From positions 1 through 64,000 of the forward strand of contig NZ_SZZN01000001.1 in assembly GCF_006125015.1 (NCBI RefSeq): a DNA stretch of 64,000 nt. The letters run 5' to 3'. How positions within the stretch are numbered: position 1 is the stretch's first letter; the number at the start of each line of letters is the position of its first letter. This document shows, in pieces, positions 1-10,429 of this stretch. The notes under the pieces were generated by a model. That model had not been told where the DNA came from and searched no databases. It saw nothing but the letters and a program-made list of their open reading frames with translations. Source of the stretch: Roseovarius arcticus (lineage in GTDB: Bacteria; Pseudomonadota; Alphaproteobacteria; Rhodobacterales; Rhodobacteraceae). A program made the translations under genes and the position numbers.

Positions 1-1356
1 ATGACAAAAGATCAATGGGGTCAACTTAAGCAGGACCTGCTCAAGACAATCGGCAAGAGCAACTATAAGAGCTGGATCGAGCCGCTGGAGCTGTCTCATG
101 TTGATGAGGGTGTTGCGATCTTTGCGGTTCCCACCAGTTTTGTCGGCAATTACGTCTCGCAGAAGTATGGCGACCAAATTCTCTATCATGCGCAGGGTAT
201 TTCACCAGAGATCCGCCGCGTGCATTTCCAAGTGCCTGCAAATCAAGCCCGCCGCCCTGCGGCCGCCCCGCGCGCGGCAGCCAAGGTCGAAGCCGCGTCC
301 AAACGGGACGCAGGCATCCCGGCAGCACCGCTTGACCGCCGCTTCACCTTTGATACGTTTGTGGTGGGCAAGCCGAACGAGTTGGCTCATGCGGCGGCCA
401 AGCGCGTTGCAAATGGCGGGCCAGTCACGTTCAACCCTCTCTTTCTCTATGGCGGCGTGGGACTGGGTAAAACGCACCTGATGCACGCCATCGCGTGGGA
501 GCTGTCACAGCGCCAGCCCGAGTTGAACGTCGTCTACCTGTCGGCCGAGCAATTCATGTACCGCTTTGTGTCGGCATTGCGCGAACGAAAGATGATGGAT
601 TTCAAATCCATGTTCCGCTCAGTTGATGTGTTGATGGTTGACGATGTGCAATTCATCGCCGGCAAGGATAGTACACAAGAAGAATTTTTCCATACATTCA
701 ACGCACTTGTCGATGGTGGAAAGCAGATTATCATTTCTGCCGACCGCGCACCGGGCGAGATCGAGAACCTCGAAGAGCGGATTAAATCGCGCCTGCAATG
801 TGGCCTTGTTGTCGATCTACATCCCACCAATTACGAACTGCGCCTCGGCATCCTGCAATCCAAGGTCGAGTATTACCGCGCGCAGTATCCCGGCCTCGTG
901 CTGGCCGATGGCGTGCTGGAATTTCTGGCCATGCGGATCACCAAGAACGTGCGGGTTCTGGAAGGCGCGCTGACGCGCTTGTTTGCTTTCGCGTCCCTTG
1001 TTGGCCATGAAATCACGCTGGAGCTGACGCAGGATTGCCTCGCTGACGTGTTGCGCAGCAGCGAGCGCCAGGTGACTATCGAAGAAATCCAGCGTCAGGT
1101 CTCAGATCATTACAACATCCGCCTTAGCGATTTGATCGGACCCAAGCGGGTGCGGATCTTTGCCCGCCCGCGCCAAGTCGCGATGTACCTCAGCAAGCAG
1201 ATGACATCACGCAGCCTGCCGGAGATCGGGCGCCGCTTTGGCGGGCGCGATCACACCACGGTCATGCACGGCGTTCGCCGCATTGATGAGCTTCGCATAG
1301 CGGATAACCAGATCGCTGAGGATATCGACCTGCTGCGCCGCACACTGGAGGCGTAA
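1..1356 (+). CDS. dnaA: Chromosomal replication initiator protein DnaA
   Basis: AAA+ ATPase that binds DnaA boxes at the origin and opens the duplex to load the helicase. The 451-residue length is normal. An N-terminal helicase-interaction domain (about 1-90) and a short Ala/Arg/Pro-rich linker precede the AAA+ core. The Walker A motif GGVGLGKTH lies at about 151-159 and the Walker B motif VDDVQF near 212. The C-terminal DNA-binding domain carries the DnaA signature GRDHTTVMHG near 416. The start is the first base of the window, so promoter and RBS are outside. It is followed by dnaN, recF and gyrB on the same strand. Confidence 0.98.
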   Translation: MTKDQWGQLKQDLLKTIGKSNYKSWIEPLELSHVDEGVAIFAVPTSFVGNYVSQKYGDQILYHAQGISPEIRRVHFQVPANQARRPAAAPRAAAKVEAASKRDAGIPAAPLDRRFTFDTFVVGKPNELAHAAAKRVANGGPVTFNPLFLYGGVGLGKTHLMHAIAWELSQRQPELNVVYLSAEQFMYRFVSALRERKMMDFKSMFRSVDVLMVDDVQFIAGKDSTQEEFFHTFNALVDGGKQIIISADRAPGEIENLEERIKSRLQCGLVVDLHPTNYELRLGILQSKVEYYRAQYPGLVLADGVLEFLAMRITKNVRVLEGALTRLFAFASLVGHEITLELTQDCLADVLRSSERQVTIEEIQRQVSDHYNIRLSDLIGPKRVRIFARPRQVAMYLSKQMTSRSLPEIGRRFGGRDHTTVMHGVRRIDELRIADNQIAEDIDLLRRTLEA

Positions 1357-1467
1357 GGCGGCAGGTATTGACCGCCTTGCTATTCCAGCCCAAAAAGCCA
1401 ACAAATGACTTGCACAGCAAGGCGGTGTTGATACCGTGCCATTCCCGGCGCGGCGTCGGCGCCTTTT
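1355..1467 (+). promoter_or_regulatory. dnaA-dnaN intercistronic region with alternative hairpins
   Basis: Three stem-forming elements can be read directly. AAGGCGG (1355-1361, overlapping the dnaA stop) can pair with CCGCCTT (1372-1378). The same strand extended as CCGCCTTGCT (1372-1381) can instead pair perfectly over 10 bp with AGCAAGGCGG (1416-1425), and this stem is continued outside an internal loop by GGTAT (1364-1368) with ATACC (1431-1435). A third hairpin, GGCGC (1447-1451) with GCGCC (1459-1463), is followed by TTTT just before the dnaN ribosome-binding site. The first two are mutually exclusive. A regulatory role is inference. Confidence 0.5.
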
Positions 1468-1480
1468 AGGGAGTATCGGC

Positions 1481-2599
1481 ATGAAGCTCAGCATCGAACG
1501 CGGAACACTGCTCAAGGCCGTTGCCCAGGCGCAATCGGTTGTGGAGCGGCGCAATACGATCCCGATCCTCGCCAACGTACTGATCGAGGCCGAGGGAAAT
1601 ACTGTTAGCTTTCGCGCCACCGATCTGGATATTGAGGTCACCGACAAGGCCACTGCGCAGGTCGAGCGTCCCGGCGCGACGACTGTATCGGCCGTCACTT
1701 TGCACGAAATCGTGCGTAAGTTGCCCGATGGCGCGCTGGTCACGCTGATTGATGACAGCGCCGCGGGCCGCCTGACGGTCGAGGCTGGCCGCTCTAACTT
1801 TAACCTCGCCACGCTGCCGAAAGAGGATTTCCCGGTGATGGCGTCGTCCGAGTACGCCTGCAATTTCTCGGCCAAGGCGCCGGTGCTGCGGCGGCTGTTC
1901 GACAAGTCGAAGTTCGCCATATCTACCGAGGAAACGCGCTACTATTTGAACGGCGTCTATATGCACGTCTCGGATGCTGAGAGCGGCAAAGTGCTGCGCT
2001 GCGTTGCGACAGACGGTCACCGTCTTGCCCGCATTGACGCAGATCTGCCTGAGGGCGCATCGGACATGCCGGGCGTGATCGTGCCGCGCAAAACGGTGGG
2101 CGAGTTGCGCAAGCTGCTGGAAGACGACGATATGATAATCGCCGTGTCGGTTAGCGAGACCAAGATCCGTTTTGCCACGCCTAATCTGACACTGACATCC
2201 AAGGTAATCGACGGCACGTTCCCCGATTACACCCGCGTCATCCCGCAGGGCAACACCCGCAGGATGGAAGTGGACGCCGCCGAATTCGCGCAGGCCGTCG
2301 ACCGTGTGGCGACTGTGAGTTCCGAACGCTCGCGCGCGGTCAAGCTGTCGCTGGACGAGGATCGCCTGATCCTGTCAGTTAATGCGCCCGATAGCGGCGC
2401 CGCCGAGGAGGAGCTCGCCGTTGCTTACGGCGATGAAAAGCTGGAGATTGGCTTTAACGCCAAATACCTGCTGGAAATTGCCTCTCAGGTTGATCGCGAA
2501 AACGCGGTTTTCCTGTTTAACTCGGCCGGCGACCCCACGTTAATGCGAGAAGGCAATGACCTGAGCGCCGTTTATGTCGTTATGCCGATGCGCGTGTGA
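1481..2599 (+). CDS. dnaN: DNA polymerase III beta subunit (sliding clamp)
   Basis: Ring-shaped processivity clamp of the replicative polymerase. The 372-residue protein begins MKLSIERG, the usual start of this family, and ends with the family-typical VMPMRV tail. The ATG at 1481 is preceded by AGGGAG at 1468-1473. An in-frame extension to 1436 would add a non-homologous leader rich in Pro and Arg and is rejected. It lies 124 bp after dnaA and 45 bp before recF in the same direction, so readthrough from dnaA is plausible. The unusual leader structure is annotated separately. Confidence 0.97.
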   Translation: MKLSIERGTLLKAVAQAQSVVERRNTIPILANVLIEAEGNTVSFRATDLDIEVTDKATAQVERPGATTVSAVTLHEIVRKLPDGALVTLIDDSAAGRLTVEAGRSNFNLATLPKEDFPVMASSEYACNFSAKAPVLRRLFDKSKFAISTEETRYYLNGVYMHVSDAESGKVLRCVATDGHRLARIDADLPEGASDMPGVIVPRKTVGELRKLLEDDDMIIAVSVSETKIRFATPNLTLTSKVIDGTFPDYTRVIPQGNTRRMEVDAAEFAQAVDRVATVSSERSRAVKLSLDEDRLILSVNAPDSGAAEEELAVAYGDEKLEIGFNAKYLLEIASQVDRENAVFLFNSAGDPTLMREGNDLSAVYVVMPMRV

Positions 2600-2610
2600 C
2601 GCCGACCGAA

Positions 2611-2638
2611 TTTTGAGTAATCTTGCCAAGATGAAAGG
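2611..2638 (+). repeat. Recurrent pre-start element, copy 1 (before recF)
   Basis: A 28-nt stretch containing TTTGAGTA followed by GCCAAGATGA and ending AAAGG, six bases before the recF ATG. It matches a stretch before dut (46752-46779) at 23 of 28 positions and resembles one before glcE (62528-62554). The AAAGG end can act as the recF Shine-Dalgarno. Whether the rest is functional is unknown. Confidence 0.5.
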
Positions 2639-2644
2639 CCGGGC

Positions 2645-3748
2645 ATGACGGAGCTTTACCTGTCATCGCTCGGCCTTTCGCATTTCCGCTCGTACAAGTC
2701 GGGGCGGCTTGACTTGGATGCGCGCCCGATTGCGATCCATGGACCTAACGGCGCGGGCAAAACTAACCTGATTGAGGCGGTATCGCTCTTTTCGCCCGGG
2801 CGCGGGCTGCGCGGGGCGTCGGCGCAGGATATGGTGCGACGCCCTGAGGCGCTGGGATGGAAGCTGTCGGGCATCTTGCACTCGCTGGACATTACCCGCG
2901 AAGTGGTGATCTGGGCCGAAGGCGGCGGGGCGCGGCAGGTGCGCATCGACGACAAGGCAGCGCCGCAACTTGCGCTGGGACGTATCGCGCGTGTGCTGTG
3001 GCTGGTGCCGTCAATGGACCGCCTGTGGATAGAAGGGGCAGAGGGGCGGCGACGGTTTTTGGACCGCGTCACGATGAGCTTCCTTCCGTCACATGCCGAG
3101 GCGGTGCTGGATTTTGATAAGGCCATGCGCGAGCGCAACCGCCTGCTAAAGGATCAGGTGCGAGATGCCCATTGGTATCAGGCGCTCGAAGCGCAAATGG
3201 CCCGCAGCGGCGCCCAGATTGATGCAGGTCGGCGCGCCGCGCTGGTGGAATTGCACCGCGCGCAGGGCGAGGCAGAAACTGCCTTTCCTGTGGCCGAGCT
3301 GGAGTTGACAGCAACGGACGGCGAGATGCCCGGCAGTGAAGATGATTACCGCGCCGCACTGGCCGAGAGTCGGTTTCGCGATTTGATGGCTGGGCGCACT
3401 TTGGTCGGGCCACACCGGGCGGATCTCTATGGCGTCTATGCCGCCAAAGGTGTTCCTGCGCGCGATTGCTCGACCGGCGAGCAGAAGGCGCTGCTTGTTT
3501 CGCTGATTCTGGCCAATGCGCGCGCTCTGGCAAAGTCCTTTGGCGCGCCGCCCATCCTGCTATTAGACGAGGTCGCCGCGCACCTGGATGCAGGGCGCCG
3601 CGCCGCGCTGTATGACGAGGTCTGCGCTCTTGGCGCTCAGGCGTGGATGACCGGCACAGGAGCGGAACTGTTTGCAGAACTTGGCGCGCGCGCCCAGCAT
3701 ATCGAAGTGACGGACGAGGCTGGGATCTCGCGCGTCACGCCGCTGTAG
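2645..3748 (+). CDS. recF: DNA replication and repair protein RecF
   Basis: SMC-like ABC ATPase that helps load RecA on gapped DNA (RecFOR pathway). The Walker A motif GPNGAGKTN lies near residue 33, an ABC-type signature STGEQKALL is near 277, and Walker B LLLDEVAAHLD is near 307. The 367-residue length is normal. The ATG at 2645 follows AAAGG and begins MTELYLSSLGLSHFRSY, typical of alphaproteobacterial RecF. It lies between dnaN and gyrB, its canonical place. Confidence 0.96.
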   Translation: MTELYLSSLGLSHFRSYKSGRLDLDARPIAIHGPNGAGKTNLIEAVSLFSPGRGLRGASAQDMVRRPEALGWKLSGILHSLDITREVVIWAEGGGARQVRIDDKAAPQLALGRIARVLWLVPSMDRLWIEGAEGRRRFLDRVTMSFLPSHAEAVLDFDKAMRERNRLLKDQVRDAHWYQALEAQMARSGAQIDAGRRAALVELHRAQGEAETAFPVAELELTATDGEMPGSEDDYRAALAESRFRDLMAGRTLVGPHRADLYGVYAAKGVPARDCSTGEQKALLVSLILANARALAKSFGAPPILLLDEVAAHLDAGRRAALYDEVCALGAQAWMTGTGAELFAELGARAQHIEVTDEAGISRVTPL

Positions 3749-3772
3749 CGCGGAGCGGAAATTGCCGCATAG

Positions 3773-6250
<2,478 letters not shown>

Positions 6251-6477
6251 TTTTGTAGAGAAGCGCATAAATCGGTGCAGCATGTAAGCTTTGCAAAGAT
6301 CTCAAATGCAATCTGCCCGGCCGAAAAATTTAGTACTTTCATGCGTTTCCGCGCCTCTCCCAGCGCAGGAGATGGGGTATGTCTAAGGTGCCGATATCAT
6401 ATGGTTATTTTCATAGTCGCTCATGCTCAATCTCTCAGGCGCGCAAGCACATAGGCGCGCCGCCGCTTGGGGCCTCT

Positions 6478-7068
6478 TCATTTGGGTTGATGAAAGAGCG
6501 TGTCCAGATAGCTGCGTGTGTCGCCGAACATCTCCTCGAAGACTGACATTGGTGTTGGCCAAGAAGGGGCAAGCGTGGCCTCGACGTTGCCGACGTCGAT
6601 CTCCAGATGTGCACTATGCTTTTTCGCCAAGCTCCGCATACTCATATTTTCGCGCAGGCAGAGCATATGAAGCGTTTTAACCCCGCGATTCTGCGCGGCA
6701 GCGATCAGGCGGCTGAGCAGGGCCTCGCCGATGCCCACGTCCTGCCATGCGGGTTCAACAAGTAGCGCAACTTCGGCGTTTCGAGGCCAACTATTGATGA
6801 GGCCACGCAACTCTGCGACACCGCGCAGCTCATCATCAGGAAAAGAGCCGAAAATCACCGCGTCAGTCGACAGGACCTGCTCGGCATATTCGCTGACAAA
6901 CCCATCGCTCACCATGCCGCCAAACCTAAGGCGACGTGTTTCGTCGTCGAGCCTTTGAAAATGGTCGATCAACTGTGGCTGATCAGACTTCCACAGTCGC
7001 CTGATTCCCGGCTGGATACGTGCAGTTTCGTGAAACACAAGTAAGGACCTCGTACTTCCATCGGACAA
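6478..7068 (-). CDS. GNAT family N-acetyltransferase
   Basis: Probable acetyl-CoA-dependent acyltransferase; the substrate cannot be read from sequence. The 196-residue reading has a GNAT-like core: a strand with LRGVAELRG, then VALLVEPAWQDVGIGEALL (near 98-116), where the glycine-containing turn matches the acetyl-CoA pyrophosphate loop, then RGVKTLHMLCL. There is no ATG at the N-terminus. The frame can start at TTG 7068 or, more plausibly, at GTG 7038, which has GAGG upstream and gives 186 residues. It converges with gyrB and lies downstream of the opg operon, separated by 189 bp. A link to glucan synthesis is not supported. Confidence 0.75.
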   Translation of the reverse strand: MSDGSTRSLLVFHETARIQPGIRRLWKSDQPQLIDHFQRLDDETRRLRFGGMVSDGFVSEYAEQVLSTDAVIFGSFPDDELRGVAELRGLINSWPRNAEVALLVEPAWQDVGIGEALLSRLIAAAQNRGVKTLHMLCLRENMSMRSLAKKHSAHLEIDVGNVEATLAPSWPTPMSVFEEMFGDTRSYLDTLFHQPK

Positions 7069-7257
7069 AGCCGACGGGCATGTTGCCCTCCCGCGCTAAA
7101 GGTAATGCTGCAGTGCAGCGTCGTCCAGTGGTTTGGAAAAATTCTTTTTCGGAGCAGTTTTCAGCCATTGGGCGCGCGGGTCGAACTTTTCCGCTACTTC
7201 AATGATGCTTGTATTGGCGGTGTTACACGCGGTGACCTGCGCGCAGAAGAAAACAGG

Positions 7258-8400
7258 TCAAACGGGCTTTTGCGCCAGTTGCCATTTAATGCGGGCAAAC
7301 CCCATTTGAAGTGCAAGGCCTAGGAAGACGTAGCCCATGTCAAAGATCCAAGGATCATAGATCAAAGCGGCTTTGATTGACTGGCCAAGGATCGACAACA
7401 CGGTCCCCACCGCGAAGCAGGCAAGCCCAAACCGCCCCATCAAATCAATGGGCCAGACCCAGCGACTGGCGGACAGGCGTATCACCCAGCTTTGAGTGGA
7501 CAGGAAATACACCAAAAGCAAAATGTGCAACAAACGCGGTGCAGCGAGGAAAGTTTTGTCAAAATCAGTGATGTAGAACGGGAAACCATGATCTCTTAAA
7601 AACGATAGGCCAGCGCGTCCGGTGCTTTGGACTATGTCGATTTTCATCCAAGCCAAAACAAAGACCAAAGCTGCCAAAGACGCCCATTTGGCCCAAGCCA
7701 CATTAGGCAAAAGCCGTTGACCGGATTTCAGCCGCATCCCTGTGGCCAGCCCTATGGCAAAGAGAAACTGCCATGCGAATGGATTGAAGAACCAGCCCCC
7801 CGAGTTGGGAAACGCGGGCATATTCAGCCTCGTCTCGCCAGTGATGATCCACAATAAGAACGAGCCACCGAGCATGATCCAGATGTGGCGTTGCGCGACC
7901 AAGATCATCACCGGTGTCATTAGCAAGAGCGCCGCATACATTGGCAGGATGTTAAGATAGCCAAACTGGTGCCCCAAAGTCGCGATACCGATGGTGGCCT
8001 GAACGGGGGCTTTCATCCACGGGCCGACATTGTTGACCTGCCACATTTTTTCGGCGCCAAACCAATAGGCCGCACCCATCATTATCGCCAGACAGATGAT
8101 CGAGATCACCAGATGCACGGCGTAAAGCGTCCATGCCCGCCCCCAGCATTTGGCCACAGCGCGCCAAAGCGGCAAGTGGGCAAAGGCTGCTGGATATGCC
8201 AGCCCCGCCGCCATGCCAGACATAAAGACGAAGCCTTCGGCGGCGTCGGAGAAGCCAAAATTGCGGTTGGTGAATATCTCAAGGGGATTGCCGGGAACAT
8301 GGTTGATGAAAATCATCACAAGCGCGAGGCCACGAAAGAAATCGAGGCGCGGATCGCGAGGAGAGCCCGGAAGGCTGGTTGGCGACACAAGTCCAGACAT
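7258..8400 (-). CDS. opgC: OpgC-type glucan succinyltransferase, integral membrane protein
   Basis: Membrane acyltransferase-like protein that adds succinyl groups to osmoregulated periplasmic glucans. The 380 residues contain about ten hydrophobic segments. The N-terminus has PRDPRLDFFRGLALVMIFIN and NFGFSDAAEGFVFMSGM, hallmarks of the OpgC family (related to acyltransferase-3 proteins). The ATG at 8400 is separated from the opgH stop by one base, so it is the last gene of opgG-opgI-opgH-opgC. An operon of this composition is known from Rhodobacter sphaeroides. The N-terminal Pro/Ser-rich leader is cytoplasmic. Confidence 0.9.
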   Translation of the reverse strand: MSGLVSPTSLPGSPRDPRLDFFRGLALVMIFINHVPGNPLEIFTNRNFGFSDAAEGFVFMSGMAAGLAYPAAFAHLPLWRAVAKCWGRAWTLYAVHLVISIICLAIMMGAAYWFGAEKMWQVNNVGPWMKAPVQATIGIATLGHQFGYLNILPMYAALLLMTPVMILVAQRHIWIMLGGSFLLWIITGETRLNMPAFPNSGGWFFNPFAWQFLFAIGLATGMRLKSGQRLLPNVAWAKWASLAALVFVLAWMKIDIVQSTGRAGLSFLRDHGFPFYITDFDKTFLAAPRLLHILLLVYFLSTQSWVIRLSASRWVWPIDLMGRFGLACFAVGTVLSILGQSIKAALIYDPWIFDMGYVFLGLALQMGFARIKWQLAQKPV

Positions 8401-8401
8401 A

Positions 8402-10201
8402 TCAGGCGGAAATTCCTACGGCAGGGGCGATGGGTTCCGCTGTGGTTTGGGCCCACTTGTGCATGATCCGGCGGTAATCTGCGATAACCCGCGGTAGGGC
8501 GATTTCTTCCGGGGTCAGAAAAACAGGCGGTTTAGAGGGCTGTGAGGTGAGCCATATCACCAGCGGGGCCAAGACCAGAGGCGCCCCAATCGGCAAGACC
8601 CATAGCATGAGATTGGCAGCGAAGTTGTAGGTGAGAAAGATCACCGCGATCCCCCAAAGCTGGATCCACCAGCCAGCGGCGAAGGCATCTGGCAGTGTGA
8701 GCCGCCCATCACCCCGAGATTGAGCGGGCCAGCCGCCGTCGTGCCCCCTCAAAACCTGAAGCACCGCCCGCGTTTGCCACATCAGCATGATCGGCGCGTT
8801 AATCGATGACATTACTAATTCGCGGATCATGCCGCGCAGGGCGATCACGGTGCCGCCAAAATGCGAAACCCGGCCCCGCGCCGCCGCGTCCAACAAGATG
8901 AGCACCTTTGGAAAGACCAAGAGGCCAAACACACCGACCGCTACGCTGACTGCCTTTGAGGTCTGATCGGAGGGAAAGACCGGGAACAGCTGGAATGGGT
9001 CGGGAAAGAAATCCGGTTCGGGAGCGGTCGCCGCCGCGTAGAGGCTGGAGGCCAGAAACATCATCCAAAACAGCGGTGCGATATAGCTCAGGATGCCTTG
9101 GAAAAACACAAACCTTGACCACGCTTTGAGGCCCGGCGCCGAGATAACCCTGATATGTTGCAGGTTCCCCTGACACCACCGTCGGTCGCGTTTGGCAAAG
9201 TCGATCATGTTCTCCGGGCCTTCCTCATAGGAGCCACCGAGATCGGGATCGACGCGCACAGACCAACCTGCACGCGCCAAAAGCGCGGCTTCGACGTAAT
9301 CGTGGCTGAGGATATGGCCGCCAAAGGGAGGCGGTCCGGAAAGCTCTGGCAGCGCACAACTCTCGGCAAAGGCACGCACCCGGACCAGAGCGTTGTGGCC
9401 CCAAAACGGGCCTGTGACACCCTGCATCGCGGCCTGACCGCGAGCGAAAATAGGTGAATAGAACCCAGCGGCGAACTGCATGGCGCGGCCGAATCGCGAC
9501 TGCGCCCCTGTGATGCGTGGCAAAGTTTGCAACAGGCCCAAAGTTGGATCGGCCTGCATCCGGCGCACCATCTCGGCTATGGTGGCTCCTTCCATAAAGC
9601 TGTCCGCGTCCAGAATCAAAGCGAAGTCATAATTTGCGCCAGAGGTTTCAAAGAAATCCTGGATATTGCCCGCCTTGCGCCCTGTGTTGCGACGGCGACG
9701 ACGGTAGAAGAACCTTGGCGCTTCACCTACCGCTTGGCGTGCAGCTTGGTGACGATCGTCCCACAGGCGGACGAACCAACGCTCTTCCTCAGCGCCCAAT
9801 CGGTCGCTTTGCGTGTCAGACAGGATGGCGAAATCAAAATATTCCGTCAGTTCCAGCCGCGCTATGGCGTTATCCATCGCCGCCACGCGGGCAAACACCG
9901 CACCGGGATCTTCGTTGTAGACGGGCATTAAAATTGCGGTGCGAGCGGTAATGGGCGTCGTAAGCGGGGGGGCGGGCTTGCGTGATGAAATCAGCCCCTC
10001 GACCGACTGCACTGCACCCCATGCAAGCCAAAACGTGGTGATGAACACCAAAGCTGCGCGCACGCCGTCAACCATCTGATAGCCGTCGGCTGCGCCAAAC
10101 TGCAAAAATAGCGCTGCTGCACCAGCCCCAAGGCCGACGCTTGTCACCAATGCAAACGCCCGCGCCGATAGCACGCGGCCAAAGGACGTTTTGCGGGTCA
10201 T
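8402..10201 (-). CDS. opgH: Glucan biosynthesis glucosyltransferase OpgH (MdoH)
   Basis: Inner-membrane family 2 glycosyltransferase that polymerises the glucose backbone of periplasmic glucans from UDP-glucose. At 599 residues it is much shorter than the E. coli protein (about 850) but fits the short alphaproteobacterial form. Visible parts are two N-terminal membrane segments, ILMPVYNEDP near 90, the DAD motif in LILDADSFM near 195, the acceptor/processivity motif RRWCQGNLQH near 341, and several C-terminal membrane helices. It starts 3 bp after opgI and ends 1 bp before opgC. Confidence 0.95.
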   Translation of the reverse strand: MTRKTSFGRVLSARAFALVTSVGLGAGAAALFLQFGAADGYQMVDGVRAALVFITTFWLAWGAVQSVEGLISSRKPAPPLTTPITARTAILMPVYNEDPGAVFARVAAMDNAIARLELTEYFDFAILSDTQSDRLGAEEERWFVRLWDDRHQAARQAVGEAPRFFYRRRRRNTGRKAGNIQDFFETSGANYDFALILDADSFMEGATIAEMVRRMQADPTLGLLQTLPRITGAQSRFGRAMQFAAGFYSPIFARGQAAMQGVTGPFWGHNALVRVRAFAESCALPELSGPPPFGGHILSHDYVEAALLARAGWSVRVDPDLGGSYEEGPENMIDFAKRDRRWCQGNLQHIRVISAPGLKAWSRFVFFQGILSYIAPLFWMMFLASSLYAAATAPEPDFFPDPFQLFPVFPSDQTSKAVSVAVGVFGLLVFPKVLILLDAAARGRVSHFGGTVIALRGMIRELVMSSINAPIMLMWQTRAVLQVLRGHDGGWPAQSRGDGRLTLPDAFAAGWWIQLWGIAVIFLTYNFAANLMLWVLPIGAPLVLAPLVIWLTSQPSKPPVFLTPEEIALPRVIADYRRIMHKWAQTTAEPIAPAVGISA

Positions 10202-10204
10202 CAG

Positions 10205-10429
10205 TTAGCGGCCACGCGCCGTCCGGCCAAAGCCTTGGGCAAGCAAAGATAGCAGGCGATTTAGCCCGCCTCCTGCGGCGTGGATTGCGTTGGGACGTGA
10301 GGACTCAATCACCTGACTTGGCATCGCCAAGGGTGCATCGGGCAGCCCCGCGTCGCGTAAAATGGCCGACTTGCGGACTTCAACCGCAAGCGCATCGGAC
10401 AAAAACGAAGAGGAACTCTGAATCATCAT
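10205..10429 (-). CDS. opgI: OpgI-like small protein of the glucan operon
   Basis: A small reading frame between opgG and opgH in the position of the gene named opgI in the R. sphaeroides opgGIH-opgC operon; its biochemical role is not known to me. The chosen ATG at 10429 overlaps the opgG stop as ATGA, giving 74 residues. In-frame ATGs at 10441 (78 residues) and 10453 (82) are also possible, and none has a strong Shine-Dalgarno. The product has no signal peptide or clear membrane helix. It contains a Ser-rich start, an alternating acidic/hydrophobic stretch and a basic C-terminus (GFGRTARGR). Confidence 0.7.
   Translation of the reverse strand: MMIQSSSSFLSDALAVEVRKSAILRDAGLPDAPLAMPSQVIESSRPNAIHAAGGGLNRLLSLLAQGFGRTARGR

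Noticed and set aside
6251..6477. Search for a terminator between convergent gyrB and GNAT genes
   Set aside because: Only weak 5-bp stems such as CTCTCC/GGAGA near 6355-6373; not enough to call.
7107..7119. GCTGCAGTGCAGC palindrome between the GNAT and opgC genes
   Set aside because: A single 13-bp GC-rich dyad without promoter context or second copy; likely chance.
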